Shown here one piece after another: positions 8,157 to 17,686 of a stretch of DNA of 64,000 bases. The notes under the pieces are model-generated. The model made no database searches. It worked only from the letters and a program-made list of their open reading frames with translations, and was not told the origin of the DNA. Positions within the stretch are counted from its first letter, which is position 1, and every line of letters starts with the position of its first letter. The translations under genes and the position numbers were made by a program. The DNA comes from Lactobacillus panisapium (lineage in GTDB: Bacteria > Bacillota > Bacilli > Lactobacillales > Lactobacillaceae): contig NZ_CP048268.1 of assembly GCF_019469265.1 (NCBI RefSeq), positions 837,501 to 901,500 on the forward strand, given 5' to 3'.

Positions 8157-10956
8157 TTAAGAACTTCCTTTCACTTGCTAATGGTGTTTGTACCATGATT
8201 TCTTTGATTTTTGCAAAATCATCATCTGAAATATTAATAAATGGGAGCATCACGTTCATCTCGGTTAAAGAACTACCACCAAAAGTTTCCAGATTCTTAG
8301 GATCTTTCAAAAAGCCAAATACGTCATTGATTGGTTCTAATTTTTTAACTAATTCCTGGTCAGCCATAAGTTGCTTGGCAGGCATTGCTAAATTGTAATA
8401 TTCAATGTAACTAGTTACTGGTTGGTAGCTAATAGCATATTTTCCGCCGGTAAGGGTCAATGGTAGGCTTTCACTTACGCCATTGACTTGCACTTGTCCG
8501 TTAGTCCGAGGCAATTTAACCGTTACTGTTTGTCCAAATGGAATAGTTAAGTTAATTTCAATCGTGTGTTTTTCGTCTTTTTCAAGTTGATATTCAATTT
8601 GCAGGTCACCATATGAGCTTTCATAATGGCCCTGAACATGTTTAAGACGATAATCAAATTGTGGTGCAAACTCAACTTTTTGGTAGCCGTTTTCTTGATG
8701 ATGAAGACCGAGAACTTGCTGATAAACCCACTGCATGATTGCTCCGATGGAGTAATGATTTAATGAATTCATTCCTTCAGGGTTCATTGAACCGTCAGGT
8801 AAAACTGAGTTCCAACGTTCCCAAATGGTAGTAGCTCCAAGGTTAACGGCATAAAGCCAACTTGGAAAATCTTCGTTTAAGAAAATTTGGGTAGCTAATT
8901 TATGCTCACCGTTTTCTGACAATACTTGACAAATTAATGGGGTACCCACGAAACCAGTCTTTAGATGATTATTATCCTTACCAAGGCGTGTCACTAAATC
9001 ACTTACGACACGCTTTTTCTGTTCTTCAGGAATTAAGTCAAAGCGCAGTGCTAATGCATAAGCAGTCTGGGTGTCAATTGCTAGACGCCCGTTGTTCGTG
9101 ATATATTCAGCTCTAATAGCCTGCTTGATAGCTTTAGCCTGTTCAGCGTATTTTGCTGCATCTTCTTGATGACCTAAAACTTTAGCAGCGGCAGAAACGA
9201 TTGAACTTGAATAGTAGTAGTAAACGGAGGCAATGAAGTCTTCATCAGTTTTACCAGTAGGCATTGCTGGATTTTCACCATCAAGTGATAACCAATCACC
9301 AAACTGGAAGCATCCTGTCCAAAGATTTGGTGTTGAAGTCGATTGACTAATCCAGTCAACCCAAGCCTTCATACTGGAATAGTTTTGCCTTAAAATTGCT
9401 GGATCACCGTATGCTTCATAAACTGTCCACGGAATGACGGTTGCAGCATCACCCCAAATAGCGGCTCCACCACTGTCATTACCCATTGCTGGGGCATACA
9501 TAGTGAGCATGCCATCGTGATTGTTTTGCTCAATTTGCATGTCACGGGCATACTTCTTAAAGAATGCGTATGCATCCATGTTTAAGACAGCAGTACTTGA
9601 AAAAATGTCTGCGTCTCCAGACCATCCAAGACGTTCATCACGCTGCGGACAATCTGTTGGTACATCAAAGAAGTTGCTCTTTTGACTCCACATTACGTTA
9701 GCTAACAGGCGATTAACCTTGGCATTATCTGTCTTAATAGCCCCAGTAGTTTTCATGTCTGAATAGATCACTGCTGACCTAAAATCTTCCTTAGTTAGTG
9801 GTTTAGTATTGCCAGTAACTTTGACATAGCGGTAGCCGTAATAAGTGAAGTGGGGACGAACCCATTTTTGTTCACCATTTGAAGTATAGTGGAATGCTGC
9901 CCGAGCCTCTCTCAAATTGTCACGGTAAAAATTACCATTTTGCAGAATTTCGCCAACCTGTAATTTAAGTGTAGTGCCGCTATTTTTCCGGTTAAAGAAT
10001 TCTGGCCATCCAGCATGATTTTGACCAAAATCTAAGACCGTTTCACCAGCAGGTGTCGTAATTATTTCTTTAACTGGAAGGTATTCGTTAACTTTAAGAG
10101 GTAAGCTCAAACGATCATGTAGAATTTCTTTAGGATGATCGAGTACGGTTACCGGCTCCCAGTCAGCTATTACATGAGTATCATCATAATCCTCACCATA
10201 ATAGATAGCCGACTTAGTGATTTTACCGGAAGTAGTTTTCCAGGAGGAATCACTTAAAATTGTTTCTGTTGAATTATCATCGTATTGAACATGTAATTCA
10301 GCAATAGCCATTTGGCGATCGCCATAGATATTGTCTTGGCCGCCATCAAAACCAAAATTGCCTTTATACCAACCATCACCAAGTGAAATTAATAATTCTT
10401 GGTCAGAGGATTTTTGAAGAAGTCTGGTTACGTCATAAGTTTGCACTTGAACCAATTGGTCATAGGCGGTTACACCGGGGGCCAATATTTCATTGCCAAC
10501 TTTTTCCTTATTCAGGTAGGCTTCATAAACTCCTAGACCGGTCATGTAAAGACGAGCACTTTTTACCGGCTTTGTTAACGCAAAGTTCTTTAAAAGCAAA
10601 GTATTTTGAAGATCTTTATTAGAATTGCCAATCCAACTTGCAGTGAATGGCTCAGCCATTTTACCCGTTTCAAAGAAACTATTTTTACTGCTTTCATCGT
10701 TAGCATTTTTTACCGAAACGGTTAATTCATAGCGCGTTCTAGGCTGCAAGTTAATCGCAAAATCAAAAAAGTTATTCTTGTAATCTTGCCAGTCTGAATC
10801 GTAAATTTCTTGATCAGCTTTAACTACGACTCTTTTCTTTGTGTTCTGCATAGCGGCAGAACTAGTAAGATTAAAGTCAACCCGTAAATGATTATCTAAA
10901 TCATAACCAAGTGGTTCGGTTAAATGATTAATTGTAATCTGATTAATTTCAATCAT
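8137..10956 (-). CDS. alpha-L-rhamnosidase, GH78 (939 aa)
   Basis: Hydrolyses terminal alpha-L-rhamnose, for example from rutinosides and other plant flavonoid glycosides. The N-terminal ~400 residues are beta-sandwich domains. The (alpha/alpha)6 barrel carries the GH78 signature DCPQRDERLGWSGD at 435-448 (predicted general acid Glu441) and the downstream TIWERW at 710-715 (predicted base Glu713). There is no signal peptide, so the enzyme is intracellular and the glycoside must be imported. After the usual C-terminal sandwich there is an extra helical tail of about 80 residues. The gene follows the GH3 gene by 15 bp and overlaps pgmB, so all three form one operon. Confidence 0.93.
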   Translation of the reverse strand: MIEINQITINHLTEPLGYDLDNHLRVDFNLTSSAAMQNTKKRVVVKADQEIYDSDWQDYKNNFFDFAINLQPRTRYELTVSVKNANDESSKNSFFETGKMAEPFTASWIGNSNKDLQNTLLLKNFALTKPVKSARLYMTGLGVYEAYLNKEKVGNEILAPGVTAYDQLVQVQTYDVTRLLQKSSDQELLISLGDGWYKGNFGFDGGQDNIYGDRQMAIAELHVQYDDNSTETILSDSSWKTTSGKITKSAIYYGEDYDDTHVIADWEPVTVLDHPKEILHDRLSLPLKVNEYLPVKEIITTPAGETVLDFGQNHAGWPEFFNRKNSGTTLKLQVGEILQNGNFYRDNLREARAAFHYTSNGEQKWVRPHFTYYGYRYVKVTGNTKPLTKEDFRSAVIYSDMKTTGAIKTDNAKVNRLLANVMWSQKSNFFDVPTDCPQRDERLGWSGDADIFSSTAVLNMDAYAFFKKYARDMQIEQNNHDGMLTMYAPAMGNDSGGAAIWGDAATVIPWTVYEAYGDPAILRQNYSSMKAWVDWISQSTSTPNLWTGCFQFGDWLSLDGENPAMPTGKTDEDFIASVYYYYSSSIVSAAAKVLGHQEDAAKYAEQAKAIKQAIRAEYITNNGRLAIDTQTAYALALRFDLIPEEQKKRVVSDLVTRLGKDNNHLKTGFVGTPLICQVLSENGEHKLATQIFLNEDFPSWLYAVNLGATTIWERWNSVLPDGSMNPEGMNSLNHYSIGAIMQWVYQQVLGLHHQENGYQKVEFAPQFDYRLKHVQGHYESSYGDLQIEYQLEKDEKHTIEINLTIPFGQTVTVKLPRTNGQVQVNGVSESLPLTLTGGKYAISYQPVTSYIEYYNLAMPAKQLMADQELVKKLEPINDVFGFLKDPKNLETFGGSSLTEMNVMLPFINISDDDFAKIKEIMVQTPLASERKFLNERRTV

Positions 10957-10971
10957 GATTTTACTCTCTTT

Positions 10972-12675
10972 CTATAGACGGGTATCGAAGCGACCGCAGA
11001 AAGGATCTACTGGGTTTTTACCGAGAAATTCTTCTTGACCCATCATTTTCTTTAATAAAGCATCAATAGTAACATCGTTGCCAGTATATGCATTGACGTA
11101 AGTTGAAACCATTGGGATATCAAAGAGGTGGTAAGGGTTGCAAGTGGAAACAAAGACAGTTGGGATGTCCTTCATGAACCATGGTGCATCTGCGGCCATT
11201 AAATGAATCCAATCTAATCTAGTGGTGGTTTGGTTACTTGCAGTTTCAACATTGGCAACGTAAAAGGCAAGGTCAAAGCGATCTTTTTCAAATTGGACGC
11301 CACCTTCAAAAACTTCTTGGAAGTCTAAGTGCTTTCGGTCAAAGACGGAAACCTGGAATCCTTTTTCCTCAAGTTTTTCTTTAAACTTGGCAGTTACTTT
11401 ACCACCTTCTTTAAAGCCGCCATCATCCGTATCACCTAAAACGACAAGACGAACTCGTGGATATTTCTTCGGTGTTATTGGCAGTAATTGATCACGATCC
11501 TTAACAAGCGTTACTGATTCTTCAGCAACCTTAGCAGCAAGCTTTTCGTGTTCTGCTAGCTTTAAGTCGAAATTACTTGATGAAGGTTCACAAAGTTCAC
11601 CTGCGGTATTCATTACGCCTTGTGCTACCTTAGTTGCGATAATTCTCGTAACAGCTTCATCAACGCGTGACATTGGAATAGTTCCGTTAGCTACGGCATC
11701 AGTAATAAATTGATAATCTTCGTCAATATCTTTATTAAAGAGAATCATGTCAATACCGGCATTGATTGTTGCAGGTAAAGCTTCTGAGCGCTTCATGATT
11801 GCGTTATAACCAATCATTGGCGTTGCGTCAGTAATGGTTAAGCCGTTGAAGTTCAAAACTTTCCGAAGTAAGCCGTTAATTAAAAGCTTAGAAGTTGAAG
11901 CCGGTCGTAAATCTTTATCTTCAATTCCTGGCTCAAGTCGGCGTTCCCAAGCAGGCTGCATAATATGAGCAATCATGATACTTGGTAAACCATTATCAAT
12001 TAAGTGATGATAAATTTCTCCGTAGGATTTCATCCATTCATCAGCCGAAAGCGAATTAATCGAACTCAATAAGTGCTGGTCACGTTCATCGACACCATCA
12101 CCAGGGAAGTGCTTGGCAACAGGAATAACGTGGTTAGCATTTAATCCGGCAATTTGAGCATCAGACATTCTAATTACTCGTTCCTTATCACTCCCATAAG
12201 TCCGGACATTCATAATTGGATTACGGAAGTTTTGGTCCAAGTCGACGATTGGTGCAAATGACATGTTGCCACCAACTTGTTTTGCTTCGTAACCAGAGAC
12301 ATCTCCTAAGTTATAAGCGTTTTGAGCATCATCAGTTGCAGCAATCTGTAATGGGCGGCCGAACCATGTACCGCCATTAACAAGTCCATTACCACCAGCT
12401 TCAAGGTTAGCTGCGATTAAAAGTGGAATGTCACTTGCTTTTTGTGAAGTTGCAATTTCGTGTTGCAGTTTTTTGGCATCATCGGGACGGTACATAATTC
12501 CGCCTGGTTGATATTTTTCGACAAATGCTTTCAAGTCCGTGTTTTCTTCGTCTTCACCGATAACAAAGAAAAGTTGACCGATTTTGGCATCGGTTGACAT
12601 GCTTGCTACTTTTTGCTTGACAAAGTCAATTTGCGCAGCAGACAAGTTATAAGGTTTTTTAGATAGGTCTGTCAT
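10972..12675 (-). CDS. GH3 family enzyme, NagZ-type active site (567 aa)
   Basis: A cytoplasmic GH3 enzyme acting on beta-glucosides or beta-N-acetylglucosaminides. Residues 1-370 look like the TIM barrel and 390-567 like the alpha/beta sandwich. The barrel has the NagZ-type loop KHFPGDG (188-194) followed by DQH with Asp199 and His201, the dyad that serves as acid/base. Asp283 in ITDA is the predicted nucleophile. The enzyme lacks a signal peptide. It is the first gene of the GH3-GH78-pgmB operon, under the operator/promoter at 12719-12783. The pairing with beta-phosphoglucomutase suggests it may phosphorolyse rather than hydrolyse; this is inference. Confidence 0.85.
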   Translation of the reverse strand: MTDLSKKPYNLSAAQIDFVKQKVASMSTDAKIGQLFFVIGEDEENTDLKAFVEKYQPGGIMYRPDDAKKLQHEIATSQKASDIPLLIAANLEAGGNGLVNGGTWFGRPLQIAATDDAQNAYNLGDVSGYEAKQVGGNMSFAPIVDLDQNFRNPIMNVRTYGSDKERVIRMSDAQIAGLNANHVIPVAKHFPGDGVDERDQHLLSSINSLSADEWMKSYGEIYHHLIDNGLPSIMIAHIMQPAWERRLEPGIEDKDLRPASTSKLLINGLLRKVLNFNGLTITDATPMIGYNAIMKRSEALPATINAGIDMILFNKDIDEDYQFITDAVANGTIPMSRVDEAVTRIIATKVAQGVMNTAGELCEPSSSNFDLKLAEHEKLAAKVAEESVTLVKDRDQLLPITPKKYPRVRLVVLGDTDDGGFKEGGKVTAKFKEKLEEKGFQVSVFDRKHLDFQEVFEGGVQFEKDRFDLAFYVANVETASNQTTTRLDWIHLMAADAPWFMKDIPTVFVSTCNPYHLFDIPMVSTYVNAYTGNDVTIDALLKKMMGQEEFLGKNPVDPFCGRFDTRL

Positions 12676-12718
12676 ATTTTTCCTCCGTGTGCTATAAATA
12701 TAAATTGATTTAAGATTT

Positions 12719-12783
12719 ATTCTAATCTAGCGTTAGCGGTTTCGCTATTGCCAAAAGTCATAAATATTGTGTTGATTTCACAG
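12719..12783 (-). promoter_or_regulatory. promoter and AraC-type operator of the GH3-GH78-pgmB operon
   Basis: Read on the minus strand: CTGTGAAATC begins at 12783, the second half-site (ATGACTTTTGG) follows 22 bp later, -35 TAGCGA is at 12747-12742, a 17-bp spacer follows, and -10 TAGAAT is at 12724-12719. The same layout recurs at 13925, 27966 and 29741. The divergent AraC gene at 12855 is the obvious candidate regulator. Confidence 0.75.
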
Positions 12784-12854
12784 ATTTTATTTTTAAACAG
12801 AGATTAAAGTTTAAATAAACAGCACACTACCAACAAAAGAAAGGAGTAAGCAGT

Positions 12855-13865
12855 TTGAAAGAAGAAATATTGCGTCTATTGCGAAAAAATAATTCACCCC
12901 GAAATTGGTCGGATGTTCTCGCTACGGTTGAAAAAAACGGTAATCTAACAAAAAAAGTCGGACAAATTGGGGATGAACCAATCTACCGCTTTTTTGACAC
13001 TTATTCGGATGACCTAACACTTAACAGCAGTTCTATTTCAATTGCAGCACAACCGACTAAGTCTTTTATTCCATATCATATTCATGATTATGTTGAAATA
13101 ATGATCCCATTAATTGAAGACTGTGTGGTGGTATTAGAGCATTCCGAAATTAAAGTTAAACAAAACAACTTAATTTTTATGGGAAATAGAACTATTCATA
13201 AAGTTAAGCCAATAAGTAAAAAAGGAGTGGTTGTTAACATTGCATTACGAAGTTCAGCCTTTTCTTTAAATGAGCTTGACTATTTAAACCACCGCGAAAA
13301 TGGTTCTAACATTTCCAATATTTTATTTTCCCTTTTATCCAATGAGGAATATGGTGAGGGACGTTATAGCCTATTTGAGGTTAACCATGATGCTAAGATC
13401 ACTAATTTGATCTATGACATTATTTCAGAATATTACCACCCTGATATTCAGTCCGATCAGTTAATTCGGCTGGAAATGCTCACGTTATTTTCACTGCTAA
13501 TTAGGCAAGCGGCTAATGCTGAAATCAAGGTGAAGGATTTTCGCAAGAAAAACAATAACTTACTGTCACTTCTTTTATATATTGAAAAACACTACAGTAA
13601 CATTACATTGCAAAAGATGGCCACCCACTTTGGCTTTAATCCCAATTATTTATCCGACTATCTAAAAAAGCATACTGGTAAGACCTTTATTCAGTTAGTG
13701 CATTTACAGCGAATCAATGTTGCAGCTGAATACTTAACCTATACGACAGCGCCAATTGAAAGGATTGCAACTAGGGTAGGTTATGAAAATCCTTCGTATT
13801 TTTACAAAATTTTCAAAAAGTATTTTGGGATTTCACCAGCTGAATACCGTCAAAAAAATAGTTAA
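12855..13865 (+). CDS. AraC-family transcriptional regulator with cupin sensor domain (336 aa)
   Basis: A DNA-binding activator. An N-terminal cupin-like sugar-sensing region (about residues 65-150, with PYHIHDYVEIM as the metal/ligand-strand motif) is followed by two C-terminal helix-turn-helix motifs (about 240-336, ending in YENPSYFYKIFKKYFG and SPAEYR). The start is TTG at 12855, eight bases after AAAGGAG. It is divergent from the GH3-GH78-pgmB operon and upstream of the MFS-esterase pair. Both of those promoters carry the repeated operator, so this protein is the best candidate activator of all four sites. The inducer is unknown; a plant-glycoside breakdown sugar is likely. Confidence 0.9.
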   Translation: MKEEILRLLRKNNSPRNWSDVLATVEKNGNLTKKVGQIGDEPIYRFFDTYSDDLTLNSSSISIAAQPTKSFIPYHIHDYVEIMIPLIEDCVVVLEHSEIKVKQNNLIFMGNRTIHKVKPISKKGVVVNIALRSSAFSLNELDYLNHRENGSNISNILFSLLSNEEYGEGRYSLFEVNHDAKITNLIYDIISEYYHPDIQSDQLIRLEMLTLFSLLIRQAANAEIKVKDFRKKNNNLLSLLLYIEKHYSNITLQKMATHFGFNPNYLSDYLKKHTGKTFIQLVHLQRINVAAEYLTYTTAPIERIATRVGYENPSYFYKIFKKYFGISPAEYRQKNS

Positions 13866-13924
13866 AAATATGACTAGTAAGACAACTTACTGATCATTTT
13901 TATTTTCTTGTTATTTATTAAAAA

Positions 13925-14016
13925 CTGGGAAATGGATATAGTTTCTCTGTTTTTTGAATATGGTCACAACTCCTTCTGGCTAATATACTTTTAAATGAAA
14001 TTTGAAAGCGAATCCA
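13925..14016 (+). promoter_or_regulatory. AraC-type operator, promoter and cre site of the MFS-esterase genes
   Basis: The operator starts with CTGGGAAATGG at 13925; the second half-site (CTGTTTTTTG) starts at 13947. -35 TGGTCA is at 13961-13966 and -10 TATACT at 13984-13989 (17-bp spacer). A catabolite site TTGAAAGCGAATCCA at 14002-14016 matches the relaxed cre consensus fully and sits just before the ribosome site, so CcpA would block transcription when good sugars are present. Confidence 0.75.
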
Positions 14017-14033
14017 AGTAAGGAGAAGAATCA

Positions 14034-15227
14034 ATGAATAAAAAACAAATATCTAAAGCAATAGGTATTTTGAGTATGAATCTATTGCTAATGCTGGCTA
14101 CAGCAGTTACTTCCGCTATTGCGGCAATTGCTAGGTCATTTCCCAAGGAGCCTATTTCTAAAGTACAGTTAATTGGCTCGATTCCACAATTAGGTCAGAT
14201 TATTGCTACGGCATTATTTGCATATTTAACTTTTAAGATGACCAGAAAAAATTTAGGACTTTTAGCAGTTGCTGTTGTCGGAATTGCCGGCGTTTTACCA
14301 GCAATCTATAGTAGCAGCTTAAACTTAATCCTAGCTTGTATGGTGCTAGTTGGTTTTGGTACTGGTACCATTACTAACGTTGTTCCTGTATTATTGCAAG
14401 AAAACTTTGAAGGTGAAGCAAGAGCTACAGCAATGGGTTGGGCAACCGGTGTAACTAATATCGGAATGATGATTTTTACTGCTTTAGGTGGTGTTTTAGG
14501 TAGCACTAACTGGAGAAACCTTTTCTGGGTTTATGCATTAGCTCTAGTTGTTTTCATCTTGGCATTTATCTTAATTCCACAAGATACCAAACTGCAAAAT
14601 ACTGATAAAAATAAAGATGGCGGCAAGAAAGAAAGCTTTTGGACTCTGTTAAAGCAAATGAACAACCTAGTATATGTTTTATACCTAGTTAACTTCATGC
14701 TTTCTTTGGCAATGATGACATTCTTGTCTAACCAATCAATTGTTTTGGCTGCACAAGGAAAAGGAACTGCTTATGTTGCTATGGTAACTGCTTTAGGTAA
14801 TGTAGGTGGTATTATTACTGCGACATTCTTAACTTACATCAGAAAGTTCACTAAGAAAGATACAATTGCTTGGGGCTTTATTGCCTTTGCACTTTCATTT
14901 ATTTGTATTGTCTTTTCATCAAATATTGTGATGCACATCATTGGTAATGCCTTTTCAGGAATGGGAATCGTCTTAGTTAATGCCACCGCACCATTTGAAA
15001 TGTCACTTTTAACAGACCAAAAGCAATTCCCATTAGCAATTTCAATCAACACTTTGTTAGGTTCGATTGCTGGTATGATTGTGCCAATGTTATTAGCAGC
15101 TGTTAAAATTGCACCAGGACGTGATTCATATATTGCCGGAATAGTTATTTCTTTAGTAACTGCTGCGTTATTATTTATCACTCGGTTTGGTTCTAGAGTT
15201 GAAAAAGAACAAGGTAAAAACAAATAA
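14034..15227 (+). CDS. MFS transporter, copy 1 (397 aa)
   Basis: A 12-helix major facilitator permease with a short hydrophilic centre (about residues 185-205). It is a close paralogue of the MFS gene at 20128: the N-terminal stretch IGILSMNLLLML and the region VLVGFGTGTITNVV are identical, and most helices align without gaps. Its position, under the shared AraC-type operator and just before an esterase gene, suggests import of a carbohydrate or acylated glycoside, but the substrate cannot be read from the sequence. The ribosome site AAGGAGA is strong. Confidence 0.85.
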   Translation: MNKKQISKAIGILSMNLLLMLATAVTSAIAAIARSFPKEPISKVQLIGSIPQLGQIIATALFAYLTFKMTRKNLGLLAVAVVGIAGVLPAIYSSSLNLILACMVLVGFGTGTITNVVPVLLQENFEGEARATAMGWATGVTNIGMMIFTALGGVLGSTNWRNLFWVYALALVVFILAFILIPQDTKLQNTDKNKDGGKKESFWTLLKQMNNLVYVLYLVNFMLSLAMMTFLSNQSIVLAAQGKGTAYVAMVTALGNVGGIITATFLTYIRKFTKKDTIAWGFIAFALSFICIVFSSNIVMHIIGNAFSGMGIVLVNATAPFEMSLLTDQKQFPLAISINTLLGSIAGMIVPMLLAAVKIAPGRDSYIAGIVISLVTAALLFITRFGSRVEKEQGKNK

Positions 15228-15262
15228 TTTTTAGTAGAGAATAAAAGATTCGGGGATGTATT

Positions 15263-16243
15263 ATGAAGGTTGAACAATATAACTTAGATGAAGATAACCC
15301 TAATGTTACTCTGACTACCTATGTTTTGGATGATTCACCAGAAACACTAAAGGGCAAGCCAAGACCAGCAATTATTATTTGTCCTGGTGGTGGTTTCTTT
15401 AGTTGTACTGATCGTGAAGCAGAACCCGTCGCAATGTATTTTGCATCAATGGGCTATCATAGTTTTGTACTGCGCTACACAACTTACTTTAGTCATGGCT
15501 TAGAAATGCCTGACTTATCCAAGCCTTTGCCATTAAAAAAGGAGACAATATATCCTAAGCAAATTCGACAATTAGGCCAGGCAATGCTTTTGATTAAAAG
15601 AAATGCTGAAAAATGGCATGTCAATCCTGATCAAATAGGTGTGTGTGGCTTTTCAGCTGGTGGTCATGTTGCGTCGCTCTATGCTACCAGGTATAACGAG
15701 GCTGTTTTAACTGATTATTTGAATGCAAGTAGTGAACAATTGCGACCAGCATTTGCAATTATTGGCTACGCTCTTACTGATTATCATTTGTTAGACCAGC
15801 AATTGCGTGCTAAGAAAGATTCACCTGGTGAATATGCCTTTATGAAAGCTTCTAACGTGGCTTATGCTGGTGTTGAGTTTCCAGATAAAGAATTGGAAAG
15901 TGAGATCAGTCCAGTTGATCACGTTGATAGTGAAACACCACCATTCTTTATTTGGACAACAGCAACTGATCCATTAATTTCTCCACTTAGTTCATTACAT
16001 ATGGCATCCTGCTTAGCAGAAAATAAAATTCCGTATGAAATTCACGTTTTTGGAGAGGGAACTCATGGCTTAAGCTTGGCAACGCAAGCTGTGGCTGATT
16101 CCAAGTCACAAATTGAACCAATTGTTGGCCAATGGACAACTCTATGTACAAAATGGTTAGAAAAACGCTTTGCCTTAGACTTGCCCGCAAAGAGTCCTTT
16201 TGAGGAAATGAAGGATAAAGAAGAAAGCAACGCTAAAAATTAA
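15263..16243 (+). CDS. alpha/beta-hydrolase carbohydrate esterase (326 aa)
   Basis: A predicted cytoplasmic serine esterase of the acetyl-xylan/feruloyl esterase-like type. Seen in the sequence: the oxyanion loop ICPGGGFFSC followed by DREAEPVA, the nucleophile elbow GFSAGGH, an acidic residue in TATDPLISP, and the catalytic His in GEGTHGLS. There is no signal peptide. It lies 35 bp behind the MFS gene and is probably co-transcribed, which fits import of an acylated sugar followed by deacylation. The GGGF/REAEP pattern is common in esterases of xylan loci, and two GH39 enzymes lie nearby. The exact acyl group is unknown. Confidence 0.8.
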   Translation: MKVEQYNLDEDNPNVTLTTYVLDDSPETLKGKPRPAIIICPGGGFFSCTDREAEPVAMYFASMGYHSFVLRYTTYFSHGLEMPDLSKPLPLKKETIYPKQIRQLGQAMLLIKRNAEKWHVNPDQIGVCGFSAGGHVASLYATRYNEAVLTDYLNASSEQLRPAFAIIGYALTDYHLLDQQLRAKKDSPGEYAFMKASNVAYAGVEFPDKELESEISPVDHVDSETPPFFIWTTATDPLISPLSSLHMASCLAENKIPYEIHVFGEGTHGLSLATQAVADSKSQIEPIVGQWTTLCTKWLEKRFALDLPAKSPFEEMKDKEESNAKN

Positions 16244-16301
16244 GAAAATTGCTCCCACTAGCTAGTGAGTGTCATAAAAAATAGAATTTTTTCGGATTGC
16301 G

Positions 16302-16374
16302 AAAATAATTCGATGCCACTGCGAAAAACTATGCTAAAAAGCCATATTTGTTCATCACTATCTCGAATTATTTT
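16302..16374. repeat. 12-bp inverted repeat with 49-bp loop
   Basis: AAAATAATTCGA at 16302-16313 is repeated in inverted orientation as TCGAATTATTTT at 16363-16374. No T tract follows, so it is not a standard terminator. It may be a long-range RNA stem or the remnant of an inserted element. Confidence 0.4.
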
Positions 16375-16421
16375 GTCCACTATTGGATTAACGTCGTAAA
16401 TTAATGGCTGATTAATAAGAT

Positions 16422-16460
16422 AAAACCAACTTTGAACTGCAGGTCAAAGTTGGTTTTTTA
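16422..16460. terminator. bidirectional terminator between convergent genes
   Basis: AAAACCAACTTTGA at 16422-16435 pairs perfectly with TCAAAGTTGGTTTT at 16444-16457, followed by TTAT. It ends the esterase transcript and, from the other side, the AraC gene. Confidence 0.88.
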
Positions 16461-16500
16461 TATAATTTTGTAATACCGATAAGAAATTTGGGGTCATATA

Positions 16501-17610
16501 TTAAAAACGTTCATACTTTCTGCGATATGAACTGGGAGTGAGCTTGCATAATTGGCGAAAATTTCTTTCGAAACTGTTAACTGAACTAAAGCCTGTCTGT
16601 TCGCTGATGCTACTAATACTGTCATCAGTGTATTTTAATAAATTACAACTTCTTTGTATGCGGTAATAATTGCGCAAATAATTAAAAGAATAACCGGTCT
16701 TTTTAGAAATTAACTTTCCTAAGTAGGCTTTATCATAGTTATATCGTCGAGCCAATTCCTTCAATTTGACGGTATCACAGTCCATCTTAATGGTATTAAT
16801 GATTTTGGAAAAGTTATTAGTATGGACATCATTATAAGTTTTAAAATTATTTGTCTCGCTTAAACTTCTGAGAGCATAGGATAATAAAATAGAAATAAGG
16901 TTACAACAAATTTCATTTGATTGTGGTAAGGAAGAATAAGATTCAACAAATATATTTTGAATTATTTGCAATATTTTTTTGGTGATTTGAACGTTAAAGG
17001 TTAAATAATTTTCGGTGGAACTATAAAGACATTTATTAAAAAAATCCGCCAGTATGTTATCAGCTTTGATTAAATTAAAAAATGAATCATCAAAAGTACT
17101 TTTTTTCATCACAATACAGATAACGATACTTCTCTCAATGACTTCTATTTTATGAGCAGTACCAGGGGAAATTATTACTAAACCGCCTTTTTGTAGGTTA
17201 CAGACTGAATTATTAGTAAAAAACTTAGTTTCTCCTTCTAAAACAAGATCTATTTCAAAATAATCATGTTCATGAAAGTGTACTAATTCATTTTGAAATT
17301 GTAGTAAAATTTTGGCGTCTTTTTCTGCAAACATGAAATAAGACTCTGACACATTTTTGTATATCTGTTGAGGTTTTTGAATAATTGGTGTTACATCAAC
17401 AGTTAAATTTTGCAAGCCTTGATAGAGTGAAAAACTATCATGAGCCATGGTTAATGAATTTACATTTTTAGGCAATTTATACGAATAATTGCTTTTTTGG
17501 TATAAATGAAAAATTGCATCTAACAAAGAAATTTTTTGATGTTTTGTTAAAAAACAGAAAGACAAGTACTTTTGAATTGCATCGTAAGACATATAAATTC
17601 GACGATTCAT
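16501..17610 (-). CDS. AraC-family transcriptional regulator (369 aa)
   Basis: Contains a central cupin-type region with FHEHDYFEIDLVLEG (about residues 125-139) and two C-terminal helix-turn-helix motifs ending in SVNSFERNFRQLCKL and SYRRK. The frame is open to a GTG at 17646, but the ATG at 17610 has a proper TTAGGAG site a few bases upstream and is preferred. It is divergent from the GH2-MFS-GH39 genes and probably controls them. The intervening region lacks the 42-bp operator seen elsewhere, so its DNA target must differ from that of the regulator at 12855. Confidence 0.88.
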   Translation of the reverse strand: MNRRIYMSYDAIQKYLSFCFLTKHQKISLLDAIFHLYQKSNYSYKLPKNVNSLTMAHDSFSLYQGLQNLTVDVTPIIQKPQQIYKNVSESYFMFAEKDAKILLQFQNELVHFHEHDYFEIDLVLEGETKFFTNNSVCNLQKGGLVIISPGTAHKIEVIERSIVICIVMKKSTFDDSFFNLIKADNILADFFNKCLYSSTENYLTFNVQITKKILQIIQNIFVESYSSLPQSNEICCNLISILLSYALRSLSETNNFKTYNDVHTNNFSKIINTIKMDCDTVKLKELARRYNYDKAYLGKLISKKTGYSFNYLRNYYRIQRSCNLLKYTDDSISSISEQTGFSSVNSFERNFRQLCKLTPSSYRRKYERF

Positions 17611-17670
17611 TTTTTCTCCTAACACTAATTTTGTTAAATTTACCACTAAAAAGTATATCTGGTTAGTTTA

Positions 17671-17686
17671 TGAAAGCGCTTATAAT
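17671..17686 (+). promoter_or_regulatory. -10 box with overlapping cre site before the GH2 gene
   Basis: TGAAAGCGCTTATA at 17671-17684 differs from the cre consensus at one position. It overlaps a perfect TATAAT at 17681-17686. CcpA bound here would cover the core promoter. The -35 region is poor, as expected if the divergent AraC protein activates. Confidence 0.65.

Noticed and set aside
14834..15277. 147-codon antisense frame over the MFS-esterase junction
   Set aside because: Antisense shadow of the MFS permease; no ribosome site and no family resemblance.
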